Assembly: GCA_947492575.1 (NCBI GenBank)
Contig: CANLNK010000010.1
Span: forward strand, 95,314-159,313
Length of the DNA: 64,000 nucleotides
From: an uncultured Thalassotalea sp.
GTDB lineage: Bacteria; Pseudomonadota; Gammaproteobacteria; Enterobacterales; Alteromonadaceae
Reading direction: 5' to 3'
The position numbers were made by a program, and so were the translations under genes. Numbering within the stretch: the stretch's first letter is position 1; each line of letters begins with the position of its first letter. The notes beneath the pieces were generated by a model. It was not told the origin of the DNA. It searched no databases and saw nothing but the letters and a program-made list of their open reading frames with translations. Below, piece after piece: positions 27,755 through 37,091 of this stretch.

Positions 27755-28827
27755 TTACTAGCGAACACTTTTCGGTATTTTTTTTCTATATTGTTGTATG
27801 TGTAATAACTAATTAAAATTGTGAGCAAAACTAAGCCGACTAAGAGCAATGATTCTAACATTAATCCTAAATTAGGAGGTAGTTTGAAATAGTGCACCCT
27901 AATATCCCTGTAAATCATAAAGATGACAGCATGAGTGAGATAAATAGAATAAGAAATAACGCCCAGGAAATATAAGAATTTATACTTTAATACGTTTGCA
28001 ATTATACCCTTATCGTGAGATAGACTATAAATAAGAGGGCACCATAACAGCATAAGTATACCGTCATTTGTGCCTATGAATATTCCTATAAATAGTAAGC
28101 TAAGTGTGATTAGTTGAATTACCGTTGCTAACCTTGTAGAAAATGAACATTGCCCAAAAAGTAAAAAACAACTAACCCCTAGATAAAAGCAAGCTAGGCA
28201 TCTATACAATGCTTGACCATTTCCAATGGTAAAGCCATCACTTAAAAATGGATATGCTACTATAGCTATGACTGAGAGTATAAAGGTGATAATTTGTACT
28301 GCCTTATTTCTTATCATCAAACTAAATAATATCGTCAGAGAGATGTACGCGAAGAGTTCGGTGCTTATTGACCAAGAAGGATAATTCCAAGATACATCAT
28401 CCCATACACCCCATGCATGCACTAAGAATATGTTATACGTGAACGTCTCCAGATTATTACGAGGAAGAATAGAGTAATCGCTGGCTAAAAAATATGCGGA
28501 ACAATGCCAGGTTGCAAAAGCCAGCAGGCAGAATAAATGTAATGGGTATATACGAGCGATTCTAGCTTTTAAGAATGGAATTGTTATATTTGAATTATCT
28601 TGTGTGAACTTTTCTAAATATACGTAAGCTAGAATAAAACCACTCAAAATAAAAAATAAATCTACTGCCAAATAACTTCTCTCTAAAGGAGGTAGATAAC
28701 AACTAAAGCAAGCAACATCTCGATTGAGAGGCGCGATGAAATGATACAAAACGACCCATAAAGCCGCTATTCCTCTTATTGAAGTCAAAGCAATTAATTC
28801 TTTGTTTTTTTTAGGGTTATGTTTCAT
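27751..28827 (-). CDS. Acyltransferase family 3 membrane protein, copy 2
   Basis: This 358-residue multispan protein has the acyltransferase-3 opening ALTSIRGIAALWVVLYHF (residues 13-30), with the conserved Arg and His, and YLAVDLFFILSGFILAYVY. It is predicted to O-acylate a polymer sugar. It begins a subset of three leftward genes; the 223 bases upstream are noncoding and probably hold its promoter. It differs clearly from the acyltransferase at 24148-25206 (the VDLFFILSGF form here, AVMIFFVMSGY there), so the two may modify different positions. Confidence 0.9.
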   Translation of the reverse strand: MKHNPKKNKELIALTSIRGIAALWVVLYHFIAPLNRDVACFSCYLPPLERSYLAVDLFFILSGFILAYVYLEKFTQDNSNITIPFLKARIARIYPLHLFCLLAFATWHCSAYFLASDYSILPRNNLETFTYNIFLVHAWGVWDDVSWNYPSWSISTELFAYISLTILFSLMIRNKAVQIITFILSVIAIVAYPFLSDGFTIGNGQALYRCLACFYLGVSCFLLFGQCSFSTRLATVIQLITLSLLFIGIFIGTNDGILMLLWCPLIYSLSHDKGIIANVLKYKFLYFLGVISYSIYLTHAVIFMIYRDIRVHYFKLPPNLGLMLESLLLVGLVLLTILISYYTYNNIEKKYRKVFASK

Positions 28828-29050
28828 TTTATTTCTTAAGTTCTATTGTAGTCGTTGTTAGGGTGAGTAATACTCAATATTGATATTGGCTTATACTAAT
28901 TTACGTACTTAAAGGTATAACATTGCATAGCAAAAACGTTTTAAAGAATTTTGAGTCAGTCATGAGCTATTCCTTTATTTATCCATATCGCTATTTAGGA
29001 CCAAAGTGAGGCATGTAATACTTAGGATTGGAAACTTGCTGCCATAAACT
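28828..29050. promoter_or_regulatory. Intergenic region between two leftward gene groups
   Basis: This AT-rich 223-base stretch is the only sizeable gap within the leftward set. I see no convincing reading frame, terminator hairpin or mobile-element end. It may carry a promoter for the acyltransferase, glycosyltransferase and flippase genes downstream. No specific promoter element can be called. Confidence 0.35.
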
Positions 29051-29962
29051 CTAGTTACCATTAAGCTTTTTCAGCGTTACAAATGTTTCTGTACCCAATA
29101 AAACTCTAAGTTGTTTTTTGATAAATTTTAAAACTGTAAATCCTTCGTTCGTTTTATCTTTCCATGGGGTTTGAAGTAAGTATTGATTATACTTGCGCTC
29201 ATATGGGTGATTGCAACCGTAAAGCCATGGTCGAGACCTACCGTTAAAGTGAACTATTGTTACGTTCTGTCTGATTTCTGCCAATTCTCTGTTGCCAATA
29301 GAGGGGAAGCCTTTTTTCCTAAAGAAAGGTGATATTGCATTAAAGGTGTGATTGAGCGTTATTCGTCTATCAAAGAATAAACCGTTTAACGCATCTTGAT
29401 CAGGGTTTAAAGCTATTTCTTTATTTTCATTAAGAAAAGAAATGATTTGATCTAAACATGCTTCATCTCTCCATAAATTTACGTTAAATAGTAAAACCCC
29501 AGAATTGAAATAACCTTTGTCTTTTGGAAGATGACACCTGTTGTGACTTGTAGAGTCAGGAATATCAACTGCGGCGATCAGATTGTTGCCCATATCTAAA
29601 TTGATTATATCGTCCAATGGATTGACAACGATAGTGTCTGCATCCAAATATAAAACTTTGTCGCATGCTATGTCTTTGAAGTACTCATCTACCCAGAGTC
29701 TTAAGTAAATATCTTTGGAATATTTACCAATTAGTGGTAGCGGCTCTAGCTTATTACGGTCAAATTCGACTAATTTTATATGGCATTTCTTAGGTATCGA
29801 GAGAGTTAACAGCTTTTTTTGAGTTTCAGGCGTTAACTCTAAAGAAGCTATTACGATGTTAATAGTTAAATTTGGATTGTTGACTTGAAGAGATTTAATA
29901 CAAACTGCAGCGTGCTGGGCGAAAGCTTCATTAGTAGTAAGTAAAACTTGAATGTCGTTCAT
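29051..29962 (-). CDS. Glycosyltransferase family 8
   Basis: This 303-residue retaining glycosyltransferase is of the LgtC/GspA type. It opens IQVLLTTNEAFAQHAAVCIK and carries the metal-binding DXD in VLYLDADTIVVNPLDDI near residues 96-112. The FNSGVLLFNVNLWRDE and NPDQDALNGLF motifs follow, and HFNGRSRPW holds the C-terminal metal-ligand His. It probably adds galactose or glucose from a UDP-sugar. It lies 8 bases after the fourth sulfotransferase gene. Confidence 0.93.
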   Translation of the reverse strand: MNDIQVLLTTNEAFAQHAAVCIKSLQVNNPNLTINIVIASLELTPETQKKLLTLSIPKKCHIKLVEFDRNKLEPLPLIGKYSKDIYLRLWVDEYFKDIACDKVLYLDADTIVVNPLDDIINLDMGNNLIAAVDIPDSTSHNRCHLPKDKGYFNSGVLLFNVNLWRDEACLDQIISFLNENKEIALNPDQDALNGLFFDRRITLNHTFNAISPFFRKKGFPSIGNRELAEIRQNVTIVHFNGRSRPWLYGCNHPYERKYNQYLLQTPWKDKTNEGFTVLKFIKKQLRVLLGTETFVTLKKLNGN

Positions 29963-29970
29963 ATTAGTAT

Positions 29971-30735
29971 CTATCCAACCTTCTCTTTTGCGAGCTTTTC
30001 AATTAGCTTTACGCTTTCGTTAAATGTATTTTGAATTGGTTTACCTGTCTCGCTATTCGTTTCACCAATTGCTTCTAATTTCGGCTTTATCTCCCCTAGC
30101 TGCATATTTTGAGAAGAGTCGCCTGCACCTTCAGAGCCTGTTTTCTTGAATATCTGGTACTTTTTGCTAAGCGGAATCGACAATTTGAATACTTTAGTCA
30201 AAGCATCTAGCACTCGGTCAGGTGATTGTGTAAGTGAAGTGGCGTTGATAAAGTAAAATCTGCCTTTTAACTTTTGTGAAAAGCCAATTAAATGCTCCAA
30301 CCTCGAGAGATAATATTGCTCCGCGTATTCATATTCGTTATAGGGGTGTTGTGGGTCAACTTTCGCGAATAGCTTCTGAATACTTGAAATCGTTGCAATT
30401 GGCTCTCTCACCATAATGATAAAAATATCATCATCGTTAAATATGTCGACATTTACTTTATGTTCATTGTGCAGAACTTTATCAAACATATATTTTGCAC
30501 TTCTTTTCGGTGAGTGCTCTGCAAAATATATTAACTTTTGTCGAAAAAAACTTTTCCAACTGTAATAGCCAATATGCAATTCATAGTAGCCTTCTATCTC
30601 GGGGTTACTACCCAACACGTGGCCAAATACACTAGTATTTGCACGCATATGGCTTAATAAAATAATTCGCTTTCTCGGTTGAAGCAAAATACTTGGGTGG
30701 CGAAGAATGATTTTTAAGTGTTTAAAAAAGCTCAT
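29971..30735 (-). CDS. Sulfotransferase-like protein (fourth)
   Basis: This 254-residue protein of sulfotransferase-like fold has the loop IILLSHMRANTSVFGHVLGS near residues 19-38 in place of the usual RSGTT. The IFIIMVREPIATISSIQKLF segment corresponds to the 3'-phosphate region. The start is placed at ATG 30735, which has AAGGA five bases upstream and lies just past the stop of the preceding gene; the frame could begin at 30762. The loop deviates from the canonical pattern, so catalytic activity is less certain than for the other three. Confidence 0.75.
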   Translation of the reverse strand: MSFFKHLKIILRHPSILLQPRKRIILLSHMRANTSVFGHVLGSNPEIEGYYELHIGYYSWKSFFRQKLIYFAEHSPKRSAKYMFDKVLHNEHKVNVDIFNDDDIFIIMVREPIATISSIQKLFAKVDPQHPYNEYEYAEQYYLSRLEHLIGFSQKLKGRFYFINATSLTQSPDRVLDALTKVFKLSIPLSKKYQIFKKTGSEGAGDSSQNMQLGEIKPKLEAIGETNSETGKPIQNTFNESVKLIEKLAKEKVG

Positions 30736-30736
30736 C

Positions 30737-31729
30737 TTAATCCTTAAAAATAGACTGTACACACAAATACGTTGTGTATAACCGCCACTTAAATGAGCTC
30801 TTAAGTGCTAATGCTTTTCTGGCGTAAATAGATGCGTTTTGGACTTCATTAAGGCGAATGTATTCTTCGGTAATATGTTTAAAAATATTCGCTAAGCCAT
30901 TTTTGCTATGCTCCTTAATGCAGCGTTTTTGCGCTAATAAAATAGCTTTTTCGTATACATTTATTTGATATAAACGCTTTTCGAAGTTGCTTACTAAGGT
31001 TGACATATTGTCGGACTTTTTAGGATCTGGAATATGGTGTTTAGAGATTACAATAGGGTTGTATAAAATGTGTTCTGAGGCATCAACCACTCGGATGTAT
31101 ATATCTCGATCGCACTCATACCGGATATTTTCATCCATGCCTTTGATGGAAAGATACAAGTCCCTGCGGACAATTGAACAATTTAGATGAGAAAACCCTT
31201 TACTAGAAAATAGAAATTCTGCATTCACTATTGCACTGCCGTTTGCATCCGTTTCGAGACTTTTGGAGCGACTTGCGAGATCTTCGATCCACACATTCTC
31301 CAATTGTTTTCGACCGTCGGAGAAATAAGCATCCTGATTAGAGTAATACGCATCTACTTTATTTGCTGACTTAACTATGGAATCGTGAGCACGTTGCAGA
31401 TGATTTTCATCGATCCAAAAGTCATCGTCATCTAAAAAACATAGGTATTCACCAGCACCAACATATGCTCCAGTGTTCATTGAGTAACTTTGACCATGGC
31501 CATTTGGCCTTCTAATTTGATAGCGCCACTTAACTGTTTCGTCATAGTCATTTTCCATCGCTTTATAAGCCGCCAGAAATTCATCTGATGAACCATCGTT
31601 TACTACAACGACTTCGATATCTTTGAAACTTTGCGCTAATACAGAATCAAGAGCTAGCTTAAAAAGCTCAGGCCGATTTCTAGTCGGGATGATGACGGTA
31701 AAAAATACTGAATTGGCGCTGTTAGACAT
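30737..31729 (-). CDS. Glycosyltransferase family 2
   Basis: This 330-residue GT-A glycosyltransferase begins FFTVIIPTRNRPELFKLALD and has VVVVNDGSSDEF (near 41-52) and the metal-binding YLCFLDDDDFW (near 94-104). The inverting GT2 fold is clear; the last 70 residues are helical and variable. It starts 8 bases inside the end of the deacetylase gene. The sugar donor cannot be inferred. Confidence 0.92.
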   Translation of the reverse strand: MSNSANSVFFTVIIPTRNRPELFKLALDSVLAQSFKDIEVVVVNDGSSDEFLAAYKAMENDYDETVKWRYQIRRPNGHGQSYSMNTGAYVGAGEYLCFLDDDDFWIDENHLQRAHDSIVKSANKVDAYYSNQDAYFSDGRKQLENVWIEDLASRSKSLETDANGSAIVNAEFLFSSKGFSHLNCSIVRRDLYLSIKGMDENIRYECDRDIYIRVVDASEHILYNPIVISKHHIPDPKKSDNMSTLVSNFEKRLYQINVYEKAILLAQKRCIKEHSKNGLANIFKHITEEYIRLNEVQNASIYARKALALKSSFKWRLYTTYLCVQSIFKD

Positions 31730-32708
31730 GCCGACATTCCTCCATGGAGTTTTCTTTAATTAATGTGGTCTGGCCATTACAACTTTGTTGAAACCAGTTG
31801 ATGTAGTCAAGCGTTGTTTGAAAAAAGGCGGCTTCTTCGGCAGGCGTTTTCACATAAGGTGTTAGTCCTGCTTGTACGCTCGGTGAATGGAACGAAAAAA
31901 TGAAACTTTCTTGGCCCAGTGTTAATTGTGTATTGGTAATTTTCTTTAAATCAGATAGCGCGAATCCTTCGGGAGAAAGTCGCTGACGTTTGACCCTTAG
32001 CAGCTTCATAAGCAGCTTAGAAAAAGGTCGTTTTTGCCATTGTTCGAATTTAGATGGCTCTTTATTGAAATACTTTGTAATAAGCCCTAACGCTGAAAGA
32101 ATAGCTGTTGTATGTGGCCAGTTAATGACGCCGTTTTTTATGGTCACATCATTGTTGAAGGCACTAAAATCAGGTCCTTGTTGGTGACTAAAATCGGTAA
32201 ACGGGCTAATACTAACGTCAATCTTGTAGCCTAGCTTTTGTAAAATGTCATTGGTGTTATCGCCAATCCCGTATCGCCCAGCAAGATAGGTTTTTGGCGG
32301 CGTATCACAGAGGTCTGTAATTTTTTCTGTTAAAGCTTTTAACTTCTGATATTCAAGTTCTTTGATTAAATTACCTGGGTATGATTTGTCATTATCTACT
32401 TCGTCTTTCCCACCATTATTTTCTGTAAAGGGCGGGTTTACCCAAGGGTGGAGATGTGTCGCAAATTCTACTTGGTTGTAATGATGTTCTTTAAAGTAAG
32501 CGATCACCTTTTGGCCCTCTGTAGAGTCAACAAAAGCGTAGTCTAAAGCGAAGGTAATTTTAGCTCCGACTGCTATTAGCTTTTCGCAAAATTCGGTAAG
32601 TTTTTTACCGTGAGTTACTTGATTATTCGAACGGAAAAATCCGCCGTTCCAATCAAACTCTTCTTCTGTGTGGATGACAATCGCAAGCGAGGGGCGGGCG
32701 CTAGACAT
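31722..32708 (-). CDS. WalW-like polysaccharide deacetylase family protein
   Basis: This 328-residue protein of the NodB/WalW-like group starts with SLAIVIHTEEEFDWNGGFF, where the usual Asp-Asp is replaced by Glu-rich residues. FATHLHPWVNPPF follows with the His-x-His metal ligands, and FIFSFHSPSVQAG is near the C-terminus. WalW proteins occur in cell-surface polysaccharide clusters, but their substrates are poorly known. The ATG at 32708 is preferred over a TTG one codon earlier, with AGAGG upstream. It overlaps the ATP-grasp fusion gene by 8 bases and the glycosyltransferase gene by 8. Confidence 0.85.
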   Translation of the reverse strand: MSSARPSLAIVIHTEEEFDWNGGFFRSNNQVTHGKKLTEFCEKLIAVGAKITFALDYAFVDSTEGQKVIAYFKEHHYNQVEFATHLHPWVNPPFTENNGGKDEVDNDKSYPGNLIKELEYQKLKALTEKITDLCDTPPKTYLAGRYGIGDNTNDILQKLGYKIDVSISPFTDFSHQQGPDFSAFNNDVTIKNGVINWPHTTAILSALGLITKYFNKEPSKFEQWQKRPFSKLLMKLLRVKRQRLSPEGFALSDLKKITNTQLTLGQESFIFSFHSPSVQAGLTPYVKTPAEEAAFFQTTLDYINWFQQSCNGQTTLIKENSMEECRHV

Positions 32709-34440
32709 CAATGTTTGCCTCTAATAAATGAATTAAGCTGTCGACACTGTCGTTAATCAATTGATAACAGTGTTCCAAATATTCTTGGCTTTTACCATAA
32801 GGGTCAGCGATTTCTCTATAAAAACCGTGGCGTTCTGGCACTAAATCGGCGAGAGAAATAGCCGTTGTGTCGTTGTAATAGCTACTTAATAGATACTCAT
32901 TCTTCATATCGAACATAAGAATGATGGTATTCGGCCTAGACGCTGTTGATTGTGGCAACCACTTTGATTGGTGCTGGGTTAAATCAATATCGTATGTTTT
33001 AGCCATGTCGACGCAAGCAGGCTTAGCATTTCGATTTTCTATTTGGTGAAAACCGAAGGAATCGACATTTAAGTGACTCAGCTTCGTACCGGCAACTTTC
33101 TTTTCGAACAACGCTCTGGCAAAGGGGCTGCGCATTATATTGCCGTAGCAAACAAACAGTATGTTCTCGACAGGCTGTGACGCTATCGATTTCTTGAATT
33201 GGCTTATTCGGTCGCTTTGTCGCTGTGTGCGAATGTATGGCAAACCGTGCAACTTGTCTTTGACCAAATCGAATGCTTCATTGAAAAAAGGCTTAGGATC
33301 GTGCCACGCGAATGAATCAATTTTGTCGTTAAAGGTTAGCAGGCGAGTAAAACTAAACAGTCGCTTAAGTAACTGGCTAAATGCCTTGAATTTACTAGCC
33401 GACTTTAACAGGTCGAACTCTTTTTTTATGTCGTAAATATCTGCTGAGAAGCTACGTGCATAAGCGGATAAGTTGTAATGAAGCTTGGGTTCTTTAATGC
33501 CTAACAATAATGACTTAGCTAGCAACGCTGGGAAATCTACGCCAGCGTGCACCGCCAATGGCAAGGAGCCCCAAAAACGCGCATTAACTTCAATCAAAAT
33601 CCAGTCTTGAGTTTCGGGGTTGTATTTAAACTCAAACATTGCAACACCTGTGTAATTCAGGTGCATACAGAACTTCTGGCAGGCATAAAGCATTGAAGGA
33701 TCGATAGCAATGGCTTTACGGTAAGAGCTACCGCCGCCTGACTCTGGTTCGGATACGCGAGCATGTGCAAAAGCGGCGCTTACTTCACCTTCAGTTGATA
33801 GTATCGACACACCAATGCCATAACCTGAAAAGTAAGATTCTACCAAAATATCACTGTCGGCATTTTCGGCTTTGAATTGTTCAACAGAGTCGACATTTTT
33901 AGCGATCAAAACACTCTGGCGTTTGTTGAGCTGTTCTTCTTCGTATGACTGTGTGGGCTTTAACACTAATGGGCTGCCATATTGTTGAGCTAGTGTTTCA
34001 AAGTCCAATTTGTCGCTCGGCAACACTTCACCTGAGGCAACCGGTACATCACAAGCTTGTGCCGTTTTGCGAGTGTCTACTTTATTAAAGAGAGGGCCTA
34101 AGTCTTTGCGTTCCGGCAACGCGAACTTAGTCTCAGCTTCAATAGCGTCTTTAATATCAAGGAGAGGGAATAGCGCTCGTTCATCACAAGGAATAACCAG
34201 GTCGTATGCATTCTTATTGAGAATATCCGTGACTGCTTTATTCCATTCTGATGGTGACATCGATTGATAATTTAAGCCGTAAGCGTTGCGAATACAGTTG
34301 GAACTAAGTGCCACGGAGTTATTTGAAAAACACACAACATCCACCAACATGCCCTGACAGTGAAGAGAGCGGATAACCGTCAGAAAACTTCGGGTGTCTT
34401 CGCCAAAAACGAGTGCTGATTTTTGATAAAGCTTATTCAT
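32701..34440 (-). CDS. ATP-grasp domain fused to low-molecular-weight protein tyrosine phosphatase
   Basis: This 579-residue cytoplasmic protein joins two parts. Residues 1 to about 340 form a carbamoyl-phosphate-synthase-like ATP-grasp ligase (DLVIPCDERALFPLL, PLVLKPTQS, ILVESYFSGYGIGVS, WILIEVNARFWGS). Residues about 425-579 form a low-molecular-weight phosphatase with the P-loop VCYGNIMRS near 432-440 and the general-acid region ADPYG near the end. The nucleophilic Cys and Arg of CX5R are kept; the second Cys often seen (CXGNXCRS) is Met here. The ligase half may join an amino or carboxyl substituent to a sugar. The phosphatase half could dephosphorylate the tyrosine kinase at 1201-2115, which has no separate Wzb partner nearby. 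Confidence 0.85.
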   Translation of the reverse strand: MNKLYQKSALVFGEDTRSFLTVIRSLHCQGMLVDVVCFSNNSVALSSNCIRNAYGLNYQSMSPSEWNKAVTDILNKNAYDLVIPCDERALFPLLDIKDAIEAETKFALPERKDLGPLFNKVDTRKTAQACDVPVASGEVLPSDKLDFETLAQQYGSPLVLKPTQSYEEEQLNKRQSVLIAKNVDSVEQFKAENADSDILVESYFSGYGIGVSILSTEGEVSAAFAHARVSEPESGGGSSYRKAIAIDPSMLYACQKFCMHLNYTGVAMFEFKYNPETQDWILIEVNARFWGSLPLAVHAGVDFPALLAKSLLLGIKEPKLHYNLSAYARSFSADIYDIKKEFDLLKSASKFKAFSQLLKRLFSFTRLLTFNDKIDSFAWHDPKPFFNEAFDLVKDKLHGLPYIRTQRQSDRISQFKKSIASQPVENILFVCYGNIMRSPFARALFEKKVAGTKLSHLNVDSFGFHQIENRNAKPACVDMAKTYDIDLTQHQSKWLPQSTASRPNTIILMFDMKNEYLLSSYYNDTTAISLADLVPERHGFYREIADPYGKSQEYLEHCYQLINDSVDSLIHLLEANIDV

Positions 34441-34446
34441 GACTTA

Positions 34447-35928
34447 CTACTTTAAAATTTTTTCTTTTGCTTGTGTTAGCAGCCCAACGAGAAACGCTGT
34501 TTCAGGCTTGCCAAATAGCTTCAAAGCAATCGCAATTGATATAACGACGAGGTAGCTAAACCCCGCGACTATCAATATGGACAGCAATGCCATCAACGAT
34601 GTTTGTGTTGTATCGAGAACACTTTTGGTAACCCAAACCATAACCGCAGCGCCAAATAACGGTGCCATCATTGCCTTCACAAAGCTTGTGAGAGGCGCTA
34701 TTTGTAATTTTGCAAGCCAACACATGCCGATGATAAGAATAATAATGCCGATGATGACACGATAGTCTGCTAGTTCGCTTACAGACGCAATACTACTGCT
34801 GAATAGATACAGTAGCCCGAAAGCAACAGCCAGGGTGAATACATCGTAGAAAAACAGCGATTTAACGTTGCCTGTTGCCACCATTAATTGGCTGATGAAG
34901 TTGCCGATAGCAAACGTAATCACTAGGTACCCTAAAGCGGCTATTGTGTCTGTATATTGTTGCCATTGTGGTCCTAATATCAGCGCCACAAAAGGAGCAG
35001 CAATTAATGCCCACCCAAACGCTATTGGGCTAGCAAGGATAAATAGCACCGTTAAGGCCTTACTGATTTGTTGCTGCTGATTTTCGCTATGATTTTCTGC
35101 CTGTGCGATAGCGGTGAACATCACGTCTGAAACTGGGCTGAGAAACTCACGAGAGGGTAACAAGGTGACATCTTTTGCTAGATTATACCCCCCTAAACCG
35201 CCCATGCCTTGAATATTGACTGCAAACCAGACATCGAACTTAGCGCGAATATGCCCAACAATACTCTTTAGCATTATCCACTTGGAAAAATGAAAAGGTT
35301 CTTTCCAATTGGCAAGTGAGAGGGCCGCTCGTTCATTCAGGTAAACATAAGACAATATGGTAAATATCAATGCTTGCAATAGTGCACCTGCAATCAGTGC
35401 CCAGTAACTTTTCAAGGTTAACGCAAGTGCGATAGCGACAAGCGTCGAAAACACCTTAGCACTGGCTGAAATTAGTGAAAAACTGCGGAAGTTAAGTGCT
35501 TTTTTTTGCGCGAATATGAATCCATTACTTAATGCATTAATCACCGGAAGAAAGGCGACCACCACAAACGCTTGGGTTAAATGCTGATAGCCAAGACTAG
35601 CGGCTACCATAGGGCTAAGCATTAAAAAAACTAAGCTTGCAAAGAGCTTGATGGCTAAATTTAAGCTCCATGCACTATTGAGATCGTCTTGTGTGGCTTG
35701 TTTCTTTTGAATGTAATATTGTTCTGCACCTACATTCGTCAGCGTATCAGTGAGTTGAATAGCTATCATTACCAACGCCATAACGCCAAAATCTTCTGGT
35801 GTCAGAATTCGCGCGAGAATAAATATCGATGCGAAACCTAGTACCCGGTTGAACCAACTTAACAGTAATAGCCAGCTGATACCTTTGACTATTTTATGGG
35901 TTTTGTTATCGGCTTTGTTAGCTGGCAT
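34447..35928 (-). CDS. Oligosaccharide flippase family protein (Wzx-like), copy 2
   Basis: This 493-residue protein with about 12 to 14 transmembrane helices has VLGFASIFILARILTPEDFG near the N-terminus, as in the flippase at 25196-26689. The two share layout and motifs (EQYYIQKKQATQDDLNSAWSL versus EQYLIHKETLTQEDINTAWTI) but are divergent at DNA level, so the duplication, if any, is old. It overlaps the GNAT gene upstream by 11 bases and ends 6 bases before the ATP-grasp fusion starts. It is predicted to flip lipid-linked glycan. Confidence 0.92.
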   Translation of the reverse strand: MPANKADNKTHKIVKGISWLLLLSWFNRVLGFASIFILARILTPEDFGVMALVMIAIQLTDTLTNVGAEQYYIQKKQATQDDLNSAWSLNLAIKLFASLVFLMLSPMVAASLGYQHLTQAFVVVAFLPVINALSNGFIFAQKKALNFRSFSLISASAKVFSTLVAIALALTLKSYWALIAGALLQALIFTILSYVYLNERAALSLANWKEPFHFSKWIMLKSIVGHIRAKFDVWFAVNIQGMGGLGGYNLAKDVTLLPSREFLSPVSDVMFTAIAQAENHSENQQQQISKALTVLFILASPIAFGWALIAAPFVALILGPQWQQYTDTIAALGYLVITFAIGNFISQLMVATGNVKSLFFYDVFTLAVAFGLLYLFSSSIASVSELADYRVIIGIIILIIGMCWLAKLQIAPLTSFVKAMMAPLFGAAVMVWVTKSVLDTTQTSLMALLSILIVAGFSYLVVISIAIALKLFGKPETAFLVGLLTQAKEKILK

Positions 35929-37039
35929 TGGCGTTCTTATGGGAATAAAGAGCTTTGGCTCTACGCAGTAAGTTACTTAACGTAAACGGTAAGTTACGAC
36001 GCCTAAAATTAGAGATGATCATGCGGCTTTGTTCATCTGATAAAGAGTTTTTGTAACGCCCTTCACCACCCATGAAATCATACTTCTTGAACCCTAAATT
36101 TGCGTAATAACTAATAGCTAAGCTGTGGGCTACCAAACCGGGCTTGAGTTTGTTGTTATCACAATATTCAATGCCTGAAAGGTAAAAATAGACATTGCCT
36201 TTAAACTTAAAGTTATAGAGATAAGCGATGACTCTTCGGTCATTTTTTATTTTTAATACATCGATACAGCCGTTATCGAAATGATCTCGAATCAATTGGT
36301 GATGAAAACTGACAAAATGAGGGTTCTCGAAGCCGCTCTGTCGTTGTTTCCAGCGCTGTTTATGAAGCTCCCCTGCTTCGTTGAGTAATGCAATTGCTTC
36401 GTCTGCAGTTTGGGCAGGGATAACGTGAATATTATCCACCCCACCATAAAGCTTAACAGCGCGCTTAATTTGCTGGCGAGAATTAACCGATAATTCCGAT
36501 AAAAACTGATTGAGATCGTTATATTCTGGTTTTAGTGTTTTTGAATAACTTACGGTAGCCCAAGAGGTATGTACAAGTACATTAGGTGAGATCGGCGTCT
36601 GCTGAATGGTTTCGTCTGATGCGCCAATAATAAACTCTTCTGCATCGGTTTGTTGTTCGAAAAAGTCGATGATGGCTGCGCGAATTGCGTGTTCTGTGCC
36701 TTGGGCGCAAAGCACATCATTGTATTCATTCCAGATTTGGTCTTTTACTTGGTCACCAGTACGGTTCAACCAAAGTTGCTTTATCGAGTTACCGTATTTA
36801 TTTTCACTTCGTTCAACGACCAGTGCTAAGCCAACAATCTCTTGGTTAAACGTTACTGTAAGTAACTTTGCTTTGTAATCGATGTTCTTGAGCCAAGTGG
36901 ATATCCAATACCAGCTGGTAAATACAGAACCGTTCGCGATTTTTTCCAAGCGCTGCCAATCAGCTTGCAAAGTAGCTAAGCTGTCTTTTTTAATTTTTGA
37001 TTGGTTGACGACAAGCTTTCCGTGTCGTGATTGTTCCAT
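35918..37039 (-). CDS. GNAT/FemAB-like acetyltransferase (BcsL/CelD group)
   Basis: This 373-residue protein has the Acetyltransf_6 (BcsL/CelD-like) pattern: WQRLEKIANGSVFTSWYWI at the start, SVNSRQQIKRAVKLYGG in the middle, and VYFYLSGIEY plus LGFKKYDFMGGEGRYK at the end. Such proteins are predicted acyl- or aminoacyltransferases of polysaccharide clusters. It resembles but is distinct from the FemAB-like protein at 6894-7943. It is the second gene of the leftward operon, 52 bases after the epimerase gene. Confidence 0.85.
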   Translation of the reverse strand: MEQSRHGKLVVNQSKIKKDSLATLQADWQRLEKIANGSVFTSWYWISTWLKNIDYKAKLLTVTFNQEIVGLALVVERSENKYGNSIKQLWLNRTGDQVKDQIWNEYNDVLCAQGTEHAIRAAIIDFFEQQTDAEEFIIGASDETIQQTPISPNVLVHTSWATVSYSKTLKPEYNDLNQFLSELSVNSRQQIKRAVKLYGGVDNIHVIPAQTADEAIALLNEAGELHKQRWKQRQSGFENPHFVSFHHQLIRDHFDNGCIDVLKIKNDRRVIAYLYNFKFKGNVYFYLSGIEYCDNNKLKPGLVAHSLAISYYANLGFKKYDFMGGEGRYKNSLSDEQSRMIISNFRRRNLPFTLSNLLRRAKALYSHKNANAS

Positions 37040-37091
37040 TTTGGCGCCTTGTTATTCTTGTACTTATATTGCTAGCTTATTGGGCCGTAAT

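Noticed and set aside
28828..29050. Remnant of a gene or mobile element in the 223-base gap
   Set aside because: No frame resembling a known protein, no terminal inverted repeats and no target duplication could be found.
33726..33735. GGCGGTAGCT on the coding strand of the ATP-grasp fusion gene, matching the RfaH-recruiting ops core
   Set aside because: It lies about 700 bases inside a coding region and encodes conserved-looking Gly-Gly-Ser-Ser. No JUMPstart-like leader surrounds it, so chance is more likely.
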